A DNA stretch of 64,000 nucleotides from Saccharopolyspora montiporae (GTDB lineage: Bacteria > Actinomycetota > Actinomycetes > Mycobacteriales > Pseudonocardiaceae). Where the stretch lies: assembly GCF_015209505.1 (NCBI RefSeq), contig NZ_JADEYC010000018.1, positions 62,001 through 126,000 on the forward strand. Reading direction: 5' to 3'. Positions within the stretch are counted from its first letter, which is position 1. Every line of letters begins with the position of its first letter. Under the pieces are notes generated by a model that worked only from the letters and a program-made list of their open reading frames with translations, made no database searches and was not told the origin of the DNA. The translations under genes and the position numbers were made by a program. Below, one piece after another: positions 48,327 to 60,439 of the stretch.

Positions 48327-48412
48327 TCATTGGGGTGATCCGACGTGTCGAAGATCGACGACATGCGCTCGCATGACGGGGTGGCTTGCCTCCGGGCGCG
48401 CAGATCCGGAAC

Positions 48413-49564
48413 ATGTCCGGCGTGACAGCGCGGCCGGAACAGCTCGGGGGAGACGTTCCCGGGAACTCCTTCGATCCCGGTGAGCCGACCGGCGAACCCG
48501 CGAGCGGTTCGGACGAGCACCCGCAGCAGCGGGACGACGAGCCCCGGTTGACCGTCGCTGCGGTGGCCCGACGGCTGGGGGTCGCACCCGCGACGCTGCG
48601 CACCTGGGACCGCCGGTACGGACTCGGCCCCACCGACCACGCGAGCGGGAAACACCGCCGGTACGGACCGGCCGACATCGCGCGCCTGGAACAGATGCAG
48701 CGCGCACTGCTGCGCGGCGCCTCGCCCGCTGAAGCCGCCCGCTACGCGCACAGCCACGCGGCCCGGGAGGTCGCCGGGTCCTCGGGTGCGGAGGGGGCCG
48801 CCGCCGGGTCCTCCGGCGCCGGGGGCGCGGTTGAGGTGTCCGGCGAGGAGCGCGAGGCCCCGCTGATGATGTCCGGGGTCTTGGAAGCCGAGGGCGAGGA
48901 GATCGACGTCTCGGCGCCGAGTACCGGCGGACGCGGGCTCCGGCTCACCGGTGCCGCACCGGCCGCGCGCGGGCTCGGCAGGGCGGCGCTGTCGCTGGAC
49001 TCCTGGTCGGCGCAGCAGTTGTTGCTGGAATCCCTGCGCGATGACGGCGTGGTCGCCACCTGGACGTCGATGCTGCAGCCGGTGCTGCGCGCGGTCAGCG
49101 AACGCAGGCAGCGGACCGGGGCCGATGCCGAGGTGCTGCAGCTGCTGGCGGAATGCTCGGCGACCGCGCTGCGCTCGGTCATCGCCAGTGCTCCGCCGCC
49201 GATCAATCCGCGCCCGGTGGTGCTGGCCCCGGTGCCGGGTGAACCGCAGGAGCTCGACCTGGTGGCGCTGGCCGCCGCGCTGGCGGCAGCGGGCGTGGGG
49301 CACCGGCTGTTCGGAGCCGCCCTGCCCCGCGAAGCGCTCGCCGCGGCGGTGCGCAGATCGGCGCCGGCTGCGGTGGTCCTCTGGTCGGAGCAGCCGCCCT
49401 ACGCGGCCCCGGGGGTCTTGGACGACATCCCGGTGACCCGGCAGCGCTCGCGGGTGTTCCTCGGCGGCGGGGGTTGGTCGGCGGGGGCGCTGCCCCCGCA
49501 CGTCGAACTCCTGGGCGGTTTCGAGACCGCGGTCGACCGGATCAGCTCGGCCGTGCTGGGCTGA
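48413..49564 (+). CDS. MerR-family regulator with degenerate cobalamin-binding-like domain
   Basis: 383 residues from ATG at 48413. A disordered acidic N-terminus, then MerR helix-turn-helix LTVAAVARRLGVAPATLRTWDRRYG (about 43-110), a Gly/Ala/Ser-rich linker, and a C-terminal part (about 200-380) with a helical bundle and a Rossmann-like domain as in CarH/LitR. The D-x-H-x-x-G cobalamin motif and the E-H pair of CarH are not visible, so light or B12 sensing is unlikely. Divergent from whiB3. Start uncertain between 48386, 48413 and 48422. Confidence 0.82.
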   Translation: MSGVTARPEQLGGDVPGNSFDPGEPTGEPASGSDEHPQQRDDEPRLTVAAVARRLGVAPATLRTWDRRYGLGPTDHASGKHRRYGPADIARLEQMQRALLRGASPAEAARYAHSHAAREVAGSSGAEGAAAGSSGAGGAVEVSGEEREAPLMMSGVLEAEGEEIDVSAPSTGGRGLRLTGAAPAARGLGRAALSLDSWSAQQLLLESLRDDGVVATWTSMLQPVLRAVSERRQRTGADAEVLQLLAECSATALRSVIASAPPPINPRPVVLAPVPGEPQELDLVALAAALAAAGVGHRLFGAALPREALAAAVRRSAPAAVVLWSEQPPYAAPGVLDDIPVTRQRSRVFLGGGGWSAGALPPHVELLGGFETAVDRISSAVLG

Positions 49565-49855
49565 ACCCGTGCTGTGTCGTAAGTCACATTGCGAGTTTTC
49601 GGCCCGCGCGGCGTTCGGCCGAACGGGATCCGGGTTCGCCGTTACAGCGTGCGATCGGGTGAATTTCGCAGGTATGCGCCTTGATCCCTACCGGGTCGGT
49701 GAGCCGGGTCCGGTGTGCTCCGTTCCAGTGACGCCGACGGCGCGGGCACCCGTCCCGGAAAACTGGACGGATTAAGCACCGGATCGTGTCAAGGTTTGGG
49801 CCCCTGCTTCCGATAGGGGAGGTGGAACGTCACTCGCCTGCAGGAAGGAGTTCCC

Positions 49856-50452
49856 GTGACGACGGTCCTGATCTGCGATGACCGACGGAGCGTCCGGGAA
49901 GGGCTCACTCGTGTGATGTCGGCTGTCCCCGGAGTGAGCCGGATCGATTGCGTCGCACACGGCGATGAGTTGCTCGCCCGCTTCTCCCGGCAATCCGCGG
50001 ACGTGGTGCTCGTCGGCACCCAGCGCGCGGTGCCCAACGGTGTCGAGGCAACTCGCCGGCTCGTGTCGGCGCACCCGCAAGCGAACGTGATCGTGTTCGG
50101 CGCCCCGGATGACGCGGCCAGCATCGCCGCGGCCATCGCCGGCGGTGCGCGGGGCTACCTCCGGTGGGACGCGTCCCGGCCGGAACTGGTCGCCGCCCTG
50201 GCGCACACCCTCGCCAGCACGTCGGTGCCGGCGCCGCGCCAGCCCTCCGATCCGGGGGTGCAGCTCACCGAACGGGAGCTGCAGGTGCTGCGCGGGATGA
50301 GCCAGGGCAAGAGCAACGGCCAGATCGGCCGCGAGCTCTACCTGCCCGAGGACACCGTGAAGACGCACGCCCGGCGGCTGTTCCGCAAGCTGGGGGTGCG
50401 GGACCGGGCGCAGGCCGTGGCGCACGGATTCCGCCGCGGGTTGGTCGCCTGA
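49856..50452 (+). CDS. bldM: BldM-like orphan response regulator with degenerate receiver
   Basis: 198 residues. The C-terminal LuxR-type domain (LTERELQVLRGMSQGKSNGQ through DTVKTHARRLFRKLGVRDRA) is nearly the same as Streptomyces BldM, and it precedes sigD as in Streptomyces. The receiver keeps the acidic pair Asp8-Asp9, but residue 54 is Gly (VVLVGTQ) where BldM has Asp54, the switch Thr is replaced (VFGAPDD), and the conserved Lys is Trp (YLRWDAS). GTG at 49856 follows AAGGAG. So a phosphorylation-independent developmental DNA-binding protein. No kinase gene is adjacent. The 291 bases upstream show no gene. Confidence 0.87.
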   Translation: MTTVLICDDRRSVREGLTRVMSAVPGVSRIDCVAHGDELLARFSRQSADVVLVGTQRAVPNGVEATRRLVSAHPQANVIVFGAPDDAASIAAAIAGGARGYLRWDASRPELVAALAHTLASTSVPAPRQPSDPGVQLTERELQVLRGMSQGKSNGQIGRELYLPEDTVKTHARRLFRKLGVRDRAQAVAHGFRRGLVA

Positions 50453-50537
50453 CCTCGCCCGTGAGTTAGCTCACCGGCATGCGATCCAGGGCCGGCCGGT
50501 GCTCGGCGAGGGACGTTGCGGTTCCCCGGAGTTCGTT

Positions 50538-50575
50538 ACGGGGGTGGATGTGGCGCCAACCACATCCACCCCCGT
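50538..50575. terminator. Strong hairpin between bldM and sigD
   Basis: Perfect 16-bp stem (50538-50553 with 50560-50575), 6-base loop, no U-tract. The remaining bases of 50453-50897 show no credible gene. Confidence 0.75.
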
Positions 50576-50897
50576 GCGCATCGGGCGAACCGGGTCATTC
50601 CCCGCGCCGCCGCGGCCGTCGCCGAATGGCGGGCCCGCGGCGCCGCCCGCCGCCCTGTGAAGATCGTCTCGCTGTCCGGCCGTTGTTCATCAACAGCGCC
50701 GTGCCCTTGGCCGACCGCCTCGTCCGCCACATCTGGTACTGATGAACACGTGACTCCCGACGCTCGGCCGCCCCACTCCCCGTCCAACGTCCGGACATTC
50801 CCCGGTACGGTGACGGCGGCGCGGCGTGCGAGGCACGCGGAGTTCGCCGGGCAAATCCGAATCGCTTGAACGCGTAACACCAGGGCTGCTGTCTGCG

Positions 50898-51470
50898 ATG
50901 ACCAATGTGGGGGACGGGCTGGACGCTCTTGTAAGTGCCGCCGTCGACGGCGATCGCCAGTCGATCGAGCGCTTGCTGGCCGAAATCCGTCCCTTGGTGG
51001 TGCGGTACTGCCGCGCCAGGGTCGGCCGAAGCGAGCGTTCGTTCGCTTCCGCGGACGACGTGGCCCAGGAAGTGTGCCTCGCGGTGCTCACCGCGCTGCC
51101 CACTTACAAGGACCAGGGTCGGCCGTTCCTGGCGTTCGTGTACGGCATCGCCGCGCACAAGGTGGCTGATGCGCATCGTGCATTGGCCCGCAACCGATCG
51201 GAGCCGGTCGCCGACCTCCCGGAAGCCCCGGAGGGCGAGGCCGGTCCGGAACAGCGGGCGATGCAGGGTGAGCTTTCGGGCAGGATGGCGCAACTGCTTC
51301 GGGTGCTGCCCGCCAAGCAGCGGGAGATTCTGCTGCTGCGGGTGGTAGTGGGGTTGTCCGCTGAGGAGACCGCCGAAGCGGTTGGTTCGACACCGGGTGC
51401 GGTGCGGGTCGCGCAACACCGCGCGCTCGCCCGGTTGCGAAAGACGCTGTCCGCGGAGGAGGTGGTCTGA
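50898..51470 (+). CDS. sigD: RNA polymerase sigma factor SigD
   Basis: 190 residues, ECF sigma. Region 2: LVVRYCRARVGRSERSFASA, DDVAQEVCLAVLTALPTY and PFLAFVYGIAAHKVADAHR. Region 4: LPAKQREILLLRVVVGLSAE and GSTPGAVRVAQHRALARLR. The match to M. tuberculosis SigD is close, and RsdA follows. ATG at 50898 gives a SigD-like start but has a poor ribosome site; the message may start within the preceding region. Confidence 0.95.
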   Translation: MTNVGDGLDALVSAAVDGDRQSIERLLAEIRPLVVRYCRARVGRSERSFASADDVAQEVCLAVLTALPTYKDQGRPFLAFVYGIAAHKVADAHRALARNRSEPVADLPEAPEGEAGPEQRAMQGELSGRMAQLLRVLPAKQREILLLRVVVGLSAEETAEAVGSTPGAVRVAQHRALARLRKTLSAEEVV

Positions 51471-52592
51471 ATGGCTGAGCGGAAAGGGCCGGAGGGAGAA
51501 CCTTCAGGACACGACCCGGGCGGGTCCGGCCAGCAGGATGACCGTTCCAGCGGCGCGGACGAGCGGGAGCCGGTGTCCGCGGACGAGGGAACGGAACTGA
51601 GCGACAACGACCGGGAATCCGGCTCCACGGAGTCCGAACCCACGCGACCCAGCACGTCCGGTGACGACGACGCGGCGGTGCTCCCTTTCCGGCACTCCGG
51701 AGATGAGCGGGATTCCGGCGGCGAGGGCGACCCGGCGGACGAGGACGATCTCGACGACGTCGATCTCGACGACGTCGAGGATCCGGTGGACCTCGCCGCG
51801 CTGCAGGCCGACGACGAGCTGCTCGACGCGCTCGGCGGCCCGAACCCGGTGCTCCCCGAGGCGCCGGGCACCGGCCCCAGCGTGGACGAGCTGCTGGTGG
51901 CGTGGCGGCAGGACGTCGATGCGGCACCGATCGAGGATCTCGTCGACATCGATACCGCGGCGGCCACGATCGCCCAGGCGCGCCGGCCGCGCCGCAAGCA
52001 CCTCAAGCGCTGGCACCTGGTGCCCGTCGCCTCGGCCGCGGCCGTCCTGATGATCACCGGGACCGGGTTCGGTCTCGCGGCTCGGGACGCGCAGCCCGGC
52101 GACATGCTCTGGGGCGTCGCCCAGGTCCTGTACTCGGACCACACCCGCGCGGTGCAGGCCGCCACGGTCGCCCGCGAGGAGCTGGACAACGCCGAGGGCG
52201 CGCTCGTCGACGGCGACCGGTCCTCCGCGGAGGCGGCGCTGCGTTCGGCTCAGCAGGAGATCCAGGACGTCGACCAGGACCACGGCCTGCGCGAACTGCG
52301 CGCTGCGCACTCCTCGCTGACCGCGCGGATGGGGCAGTCGGGCCAGGAACAGGAGACGACCTCGGAAACGACCTCGGAGACCGAGGTGGTCCCGCCGACC
52401 GGTACCCAGGAACCGGCGCCCACCGAGCCGCCGCGGCCCACCGAGCCGACCGACAGCTCCACGGCGCCGCCCACGTCCAGCGAGACCAGCGAGTCGACCA
52501 CCTCGCCCAGTGAGACCAGCGGGAGCTCGCAGGAGCACCCGTCGGAAGGCCTGGACTCCGAGCTGTTCCCCTCCAGCGGGGAGCACCGCTAG
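51471..52592 (+). CDS. rsdA: Anti-sigma-D factor RsdA
   Basis: 373 residues. Acidic disordered N-terminus of about 100 residues, then the sigma-binding segment (VDLAALQADDELLDALGG and SVDELLVAWRQDVDAAP, about 104-155), basic stretch RRPRRKHLKRW, one membrane helix (HLVPVASAAAVLMITGTGFG, about 180-205), an external helical domain and a Thr/Ser/Pro-rich tail. Binds SigD at the membrane; release by regulated proteolysis is known in M. tuberculosis. ATG at 51471 directly follows the sigD stop, with GGAGGAGG. Confidence 0.92.
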   Translation: MAERKGPEGEPSGHDPGGSGQQDDRSSGADEREPVSADEGTELSDNDRESGSTESEPTRPSTSGDDDAAVLPFRHSGDERDSGGEGDPADEDDLDDVDLDDVEDPVDLAALQADDELLDALGGPNPVLPEAPGTGPSVDELLVAWRQDVDAAPIEDLVDIDTAAATIAQARRPRRKHLKRWHLVPVASAAAVLMITGTGFGLAARDAQPGDMLWGVAQVLYSDHTRAVQAATVAREELDNAEGALVDGDRSSAEAALRSAQQEIQDVDQDHGLRELRAAHSSLTARMGQSGQEQETTSETTSETEVVPPTGTQEPAPTEPPRPTEPTDSSTAPPTSSETSESTTSPSETSGSSQEHPSEGLDSELFPSSGEHR

Positions 52593-52610
52593 GCCGACCG
52601 GTCGAACGCG

Positions 52611-52645
52611 AAACAGCCCGCGGAATGTCCCCGCGGGCTGTTTCG
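52611..52645. terminator. Terminator after rsdA
   Basis: Perfect 13-bp stem (52611-52623 with 52631-52643), 7-base loop, TTT at the end of the stem; converging DUF5319 gene ends at 52680, so it may serve both. Confidence 0.85.
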
Positions 52646-52679
52646 TCGTCGGATACCGGTGATCCGGGTCAGCCCGGGA

Positions 52680-53051
52680 TCAGCGGGTGCTCTCGTTCTC
52701 GGTGACCCCGTCCGCGTAGCCGCGGCAGTATTCCCAGGTCACGTACGAACCGGGGTTCGGGTCGTAGGCGGGTTCGTGCGGGCGCATCCGCCCGTCGTGC
52801 AGCAGCTGGCCGAGGCTGGCGCGCAGCAACTCCCAGTCGTGGAAGTGCGACTCACCGCAGTCGGCGCAGTCGACGACGATCCCGCGGACGCCCCGGGGTT
52901 CCAGCAGTGCTTGGTACACGGCCAGATCGGTGAGGTCTGCGAGCAGTTCGGCCCGTTCCTCGTCCCCGAGTGGTGGTCCGTGCTCGGTGTCTTGATCACC
53001 GAGTGCCATGCTCGGATCATCCGGGTCACCCGCGAACGGGTCTGGTGGCAT
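52680..53051 (-). CDS. DUF5319 protein (Rv3412-like)
   Basis: 123 residues. MPPDPFAGDPDDPSMALGDQ start, LLADLTDLAVYQALLEPRGV, C-x2-C in VVDCADCGESHFHDWELLR and YVTWEYCRGYADGV. The CxxC plus H-x-H may bind metal. A conserved neighbour of sigD/guaB in actinobacteria, function unknown. ATG at 53051 chosen by similarity of the start; GTG at 53066 possible. Confidence 0.88.
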   Translation of the reverse strand: MPPDPFAGDPDDPSMALGDQDTEHGPPLGDEERAELLADLTDLAVYQALLEPRGVRGIVVDCADCGESHFHDWELLRASLGQLLHDGRMRPHEPAYDPNPGSYVTWEYCRGYADGVTENESTR

Positions 53052-53183
53052 CGGATCGTGCGGCACGGCCCGAACGGTACCGGCCGCGTCCGAGCGGTCG
53101 GCCCGTCGGGTGCGGGGTCGCGCCGCGCCGGGCGCGGACGCGCTGCGGAGGTGGTTCCGGACCATGCTCGATGCCGGGCCTGA

Positions 53184-54839
<1,656 letters not shown>

Positions 54840-54926
54840 TCTCCGCACCTGCGGCGCCCCCGCGGGTGTTCACCCGGATGCACCAAGGAGAATGCTGCCG
54901 GCGGAAGACGCTGCCGCGGAGAAGGG

Positions 54927-56063
54927 ATGACCGTGCGGGATCAGGTTGAGATCGGCATGGGCCGGACGGCCATGCGTGGCTACGACTTGGACGACGTGGA
55001 GATCGTGCCGTCCCGGCGCACCCGCTCGTCCCAGGACGTGTCGCTGTCCTGGCAGATCGATGCGTACCGGTTCGATATCCCGCTGGTCACCCATCCCACG
55101 GATGCCACGGTTTCCCCGGCCACCGCGGTGCAGGTCGGCGAGCTCGGCGGGCTGGGCGTGCTCAACGCCGAAGGCCTGTGGGCGCGGCACGAGAACGTCG
55201 AGGACAAGCTGTTCGACGTGGTGCGGGCCGCGGAGGAGCAGGGAGATCCCGCGGCCGCGATCCGCAAGCTGCAGGAGCTGCACGCGGCACCGGTCCGGTT
55301 GGACCTGGTCTCCGCCGCGCTGCAGCAGATCAAGGACTCCGGGGTGACCGTGGCGGCGCGGGTCAGCCCGCAGCGCGCCGAGGAGCTCACCCCCGATCTG
55401 CTGGCGGCCGGGGTCGAGGTGCTGGTCGTGCAGGGCACGATCATCTCGGCCGAGCACGTGGCCCGGGATGGTGAGCCGCTCAACCTCAAGCGCTTCATCG
55501 GGGACCTGGACGTGCCGGTGGTGGCCGGCGGTGTCGGCGACTACCGCACCGCGATGCACCTGATGCGCACCGGTGCGGCCGGTGTGGTCGTCGGTTTCGG
55601 CCAGTCGCGCGCGGCGACCACGACCCAGGTGCTGGGCATCGGGGTGCCGATGGCCACGGCGATCGCCGACGCGGCCGCCGCGCGCCGGGACTACCTCGAC
55701 GAGACCGGCGGCCGGTACGTGCACGTCATCGCGGACGGCTCGCTGTCCTACTCCGGGGACATCGCCAAGGCGATCGGGTGCGGAGCCGACGCGGTGATGC
55801 TCGGCGAGGCGCTGACCGAAGCGGCCGAGGCGCCGGGACAGGGCTACTACTGGACGTCCGCGGCCGCGCACCCGAACCTGCCGCGCAGCGAGATCGCCGG
55901 GTTCGCCGGGTCCGGGGCCGACCTGGAGACGGTGCTCTACGGCCCGAGCAGCGACGCGTACGGGACGCTCAACCTGTTCGGCGGGCTGCGCCGCGCGATG
56001 GCCAAGACCGGCTACCGCGACCTCAAGGAGTTCCAGAAGGTCGGTCTGATGCTGCGCAGCTGA
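54927..56063 (+). CDS. guaB3: GuaB3 family IMP dehydrogenase-related protein
   Basis: 378 residues, no CBS domains. VEIGMGRTAMRGYDLDDVEI start, TIM-barrel glycine loops GGVGDYRTAMHLMRTGAAGV and HVIADGSLSYSGDIAKAIG. The short IMPDH/GMPR paralogue typical of actinobacteria, next to guaB. The GPGSxCTT active-site loop is not present in canonical form (GFGQSRAATTTQ), so activity differs or is uncertain. ATG at 54927; GTG at 54933 also possible. Confidence 0.92.
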   Translation: MTVRDQVEIGMGRTAMRGYDLDDVEIVPSRRTRSSQDVSLSWQIDAYRFDIPLVTHPTDATVSPATAVQVGELGGLGVLNAEGLWARHENVEDKLFDVVRAAEEQGDPAAAIRKLQELHAAPVRLDLVSAALQQIKDSGVTVAARVSPQRAEELTPDLLAAGVEVLVVQGTIISAEHVARDGEPLNLKRFIGDLDVPVVAGGVGDYRTAMHLMRTGAAGVVVGFGQSRAATTTQVLGIGVPMATAIADAAAARRDYLDETGGRYVHVIADGSLSYSGDIAKAIGCGADAVMLGEALTEAAEAPGQGYYWTSAAAHPNLPRSEIAGFAGSGADLETVLYGPSSDAYGTLNLFGGLRRAMAKTGYRDLKEFQKVGLMLRS

Positions 56064-56086
56064 TCCCCGGCGCCGCTGCGGGCTTG

Positions 56087-56142
56087 TTGACGAGTTGTCA
56101 AGATCTAGCTACTGACGAGTAGTTTCGTTTAGCCTGAGCCGC
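56087..56142 (+). promoter_or_regulatory. choD upstream region: two palindromes and leaderless -10
   Basis: TTGAC-N5-GTCAA at 56087-56101 and CTACT-GACG-AGTAG at 56109-56122, the latter of TetR-operator style. TAGCCT at 56130-56135 lies 7 bases before the ATG, fitting a leaderless message under repression. Confidence 0.6.
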
Positions 56143-57870
56143 ATGTCGGTGAGCAACGGTGCGCAGCGCAACAAGCAAGACTTCGACCAGCGCGACTTCG
56201 ACGTGGTCGTGATCGGGTCCGGATTCGGCGGCAGCGTCGCGGCGTTGCGGCTCACCGAGAAGGGTTACCGGGTCGCCGTGCTGGAGGCCGGCCGCCGATT
56301 CGCCGACGACGAGTTGCCGAAGACCTCCTGGGACCTGCGCAAGTTCCTCTGGGCCCCGCAGCTCGGCTGCTACGGGATCCAGCGGATCCACCTGCTGCGC
56401 AACTGCCTGATCCTGGCCGGGGCCGGCGTCGGCGGCGGTTCGCTGAACTACGCGAACACGCTCTACCGGCCGCTGCGCGCGTTCTACGAAGACCCGCAGT
56501 GGGCGGACATCACCGACTGGGAGACCGAGCTCGCCCCGCACTACGACCAGGCCACCAAGATGCTCGGCGTGGTCACCAACCCCACCGAGACCCCGTCCGA
56601 CCGGATCATGAAGGAAGTCGCCACCGAGATGGGGGTGGATGGGAGCTACCACCACACCCCGGTCGGCGTGTACTTCGGCGAACGCGGGCAGACCACCGGC
56701 GACCCCTACTTCGGCGGGGCCGGACCGCAGCGCACCGGATGCACCGAGTGCGGGGCGTGTATGACCGGCTGCCGGGTCGGGGCGAAGAACACGCTGGTCA
56801 AGAACTACCTCTACCTCGCGGAGGCGAACGGGGCCGAGGTCTTCCCGCTGACCACGGTGACCCGGATGCACGAGGGCCGGGACGGCCGCTGGCGCATCGG
56901 CACCAAGCGAACCGGTGGGAAGACGGTGCGCGACCCGCGGGTGTTCACCGCCGACCAGGTGGTCGTCGCGGCCGGGACCTGGGGCACGCAGAACCTGCTG
57001 CACCGCTGCCGGGACCGCGGGGAGCTGCCCCGGCTCTCGACCAAGCTCGGCAGGCTCACCCGCACCAACTCCGAGGCCATCATCGGCGCGCAGATGAGCT
57101 CGACCGATCCGGATCGGGACTTCTCCACCGGGGTGGCGATCACCTCCTCGTTCCACCCGGACGAGGACACGCACATCGAACCCGTGCGCTACACCCGCGG
57201 TGCGAACGCGATGGGCCTGCTGCAGACGCTGCCCACGAAGGGCAGCTCGTCCACCCCGCGCTGGCGGCAGTGGGTGAAGTTCCTGCTGCGCCACCCGGTC
57301 CTGTCCGTGCGGATGTTCTGGGTGCGCAACTGGAGTGAGCGGACCGTGATCCTGCTGGTGATGCAGAGCCTGGACAACTCGCTGAGCACGCGGATCAAGC
57401 GGGTGTTCGGCAAGCGGCTGCTGACCTCGCAGCAGGGCCACGGGGCGCCGAACCCGACGTTCATCCCGGCAGGCGAGGAGGCCAACGACCGGGTGGCCGA
57501 GAAGATCGACGGGCTGGCCGGCGGGACCTGGGGCGAGCTGTTCGACATCCCGATGACCGCGCACTTCATCGGTGGGTGCCCGATCGCCGCGGACGCCGAG
57601 CACGGGGTGATCGACCCGTACCACCGGGCGTTCGGCCACCCGACGCTGTCGGTCGTGGACGGGTCGGCGATCAGCGCCAACCTCGGCGTCAACCCGTCGC
57701 TGACCATCACCGCCCAAGCGGAGCGCGCCTTCGCGGCCTGGCCGAACAAGGGCGAGACCGATCCGCGCCCGGCCCAGCAGGACGGCTACCGGCGGGTGGC
57801 GCCGGTGCCGCCGAAGGCGCCGGCCGTGCCGCCGGAAGCTCCGGCGGCGCTGCAGCTCCCGCTGGTCTGA
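56143..57870 (+). CDS. choD: GMC oxidoreductase, ChoD-like cholesterol oxidase family
   Basis: 575 residues. FAD dinucleotide motif VVVIGSGFGGSVAALRL near 24, GVGGGSLNYANTLY, and a C-terminal GMC end HPTLSVVDGSAISANLGVNP with His/Asn. No signal peptide. A cysteine cluster CTECGACMTGC (C-x2-C-x2-C-x3-C, near 205) resembles an iron-sulfur binding motif and is shared with Rv3409c-type proteins. Steroid substrate is by family only; place after guaB3 matches Rv3409c. ATG at 56143. Confidence 0.9.
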   Translation: MSVSNGAQRNKQDFDQRDFDVVVIGSGFGGSVAALRLTEKGYRVAVLEAGRRFADDELPKTSWDLRKFLWAPQLGCYGIQRIHLLRNCLILAGAGVGGGSLNYANTLYRPLRAFYEDPQWADITDWETELAPHYDQATKMLGVVTNPTETPSDRIMKEVATEMGVDGSYHHTPVGVYFGERGQTTGDPYFGGAGPQRTGCTECGACMTGCRVGAKNTLVKNYLYLAEANGAEVFPLTTVTRMHEGRDGRWRIGTKRTGGKTVRDPRVFTADQVVVAAGTWGTQNLLHRCRDRGELPRLSTKLGRLTRTNSEAIIGAQMSSTDPDRDFSTGVAITSSFHPDEDTHIEPVRYTRGANAMGLLQTLPTKGSSSTPRWRQWVKFLLRHPVLSVRMFWVRNWSERTVILLVMQSLDNSLSTRIKRVFGKRLLTSQQGHGAPNPTFIPAGEEANDRVAEKIDGLAGGTWGELFDIPMTAHFIGGCPIAADAEHGVIDPYHRAFGHPTLSVVDGSAISANLGVNPSLTITAQAERAFAAWPNKGETDPRPAQQDGYRRVAPVPPKAPAVPPEAPAALQLPLV

Positions 57871-57880
57871 CCACGCGCCG

Positions 57881-57902
57881 CGCGACCCGGTCCCCGGTCG
57901 CG
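57881..57902 (+). terminator. Weak hairpin after choD
   Basis: 7-bp perfect GC stem (57881-57887 with 57896-57902), 8-base loop. Confidence 0.4.
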
Positions 57903-57978
57903 GGGGCCGGGCGGCTGTGCTGGGGGTTACCTGGGATGATGGTGTCAGCACCGGTTCTCCAGGGAGGTCTCGTTCGAA

Positions 57979-59556
<1,578 letters not shown>

Positions 59557-59647
59557 CGTCGGAGCCGTTCGCCGCGATCTGGGCACGGGAGCCGTCCGGC
59601 GGGAATTAGGGTTTCCGGCGGACCCCACGTCGGAAGGCCCCTCGTTC

Positions 59648-60439
59648 ATGATTGTCTTCTTCATCTTCGGTGCCGTGTTCCTGCTGGTCGCGATCGTCGC
59701 GTTCGGCTCGATGCGCCACGCGCGCAGCGAGCTGCACGCCATGATCGGTACGCAGACGCTGCCCGTGTCCGATCTCGAAGTCCGCCGGTCGGCGTCCCGG
59801 GAAGTCGTGCCCGCGGGCGAATTCCGGCATACGTGCGAGGTCGTGGGCACCGCCGAGGCGCGGCCGGAAGGGCCGTTGCAGTCCGAGCTCAGCGGCAGCC
59901 CCTGCGTCTGGTACCGCTTCGTGGTCATGCGGCACTACGAGCAGGTGACGCGCTCGTCCAACGGTTCGCGGAACGTGCGCCGGCGCACCGAAACCCTCGC
60001 CGAGACCAACTCGTGGGAGAGCTTCGGGGTGCGCGACGACCACGGGCAGCTGATCGGCCTCGATCCGGGCGGTTCCGCGGTCGACGAACCGCAGAAGGTG
60101 ATCGATCAGTTCGAACCGCACGGGCCGAGCGGTGGCCCGACGATGTTCGGCGTCCAACTGCCGAACGCTTTCGGCGGCCACGATGGCACCACCGGGTACT
60201 CGTACCAGGAATGGATCGTGCCGCAGGGCCGCAGGCTCTACGTGCTCGGCGAGGCGAATGACCGGGCGGGGACGCTGATGATCAGCAGGCCGCTCGGCGG
60301 CGGGCACTTCATCGTCTCCACCCGCTCCGAGCAGGAGGTCCGGGAAGGCCGCCGCAAGCGGCACCGCACGCTGTCCTACGCGGTGCTGGGCTCCGCGCTC
60401 GCCGGGCTGGTGCTGATCGGTCTGGGTTTCCTGGCCTGA
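59648..60439 (+). CDS. GIDE-domain membrane protein
   Basis: 263 residues. N-terminal helix IVFFIFGAVFLLVAIVAFG, then a long external or cytosolic domain with LSGSPCVWYRFVVMRHYEQV and RLYVLGEANDRAG, and a second helix SYAVLGSALAGLVLIGLGFL. This is the bacterial form of the GIDE/MULAN E3-ligase-associated domain, without a RING. Role unknown. ATG at 59648 with GGAAGG. Its stop abuts the stop of the next gene on the other strand. Confidence 0.85.
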   Translation: MIVFFIFGAVFLLVAIVAFGSMRHARSELHAMIGTQTLPVSDLEVRRSASREVVPAGEFRHTCEVVGTAEARPEGPLQSELSGSPCVWYRFVVMRHYEQVTRSSNGSRNVRRRTETLAETNSWESFGVRDDHGQLIGLDPGGSAVDEPQKVIDQFEPHGPSGGPTMFGVQLPNAFGGHDGTTGYSYQEWIVPQGRRLYVLGEANDRAGTLMISRPLGGGHFIVSTRSEQEVREGRRKRHRTLSYAVLGSALAGLVLIGLGFLA

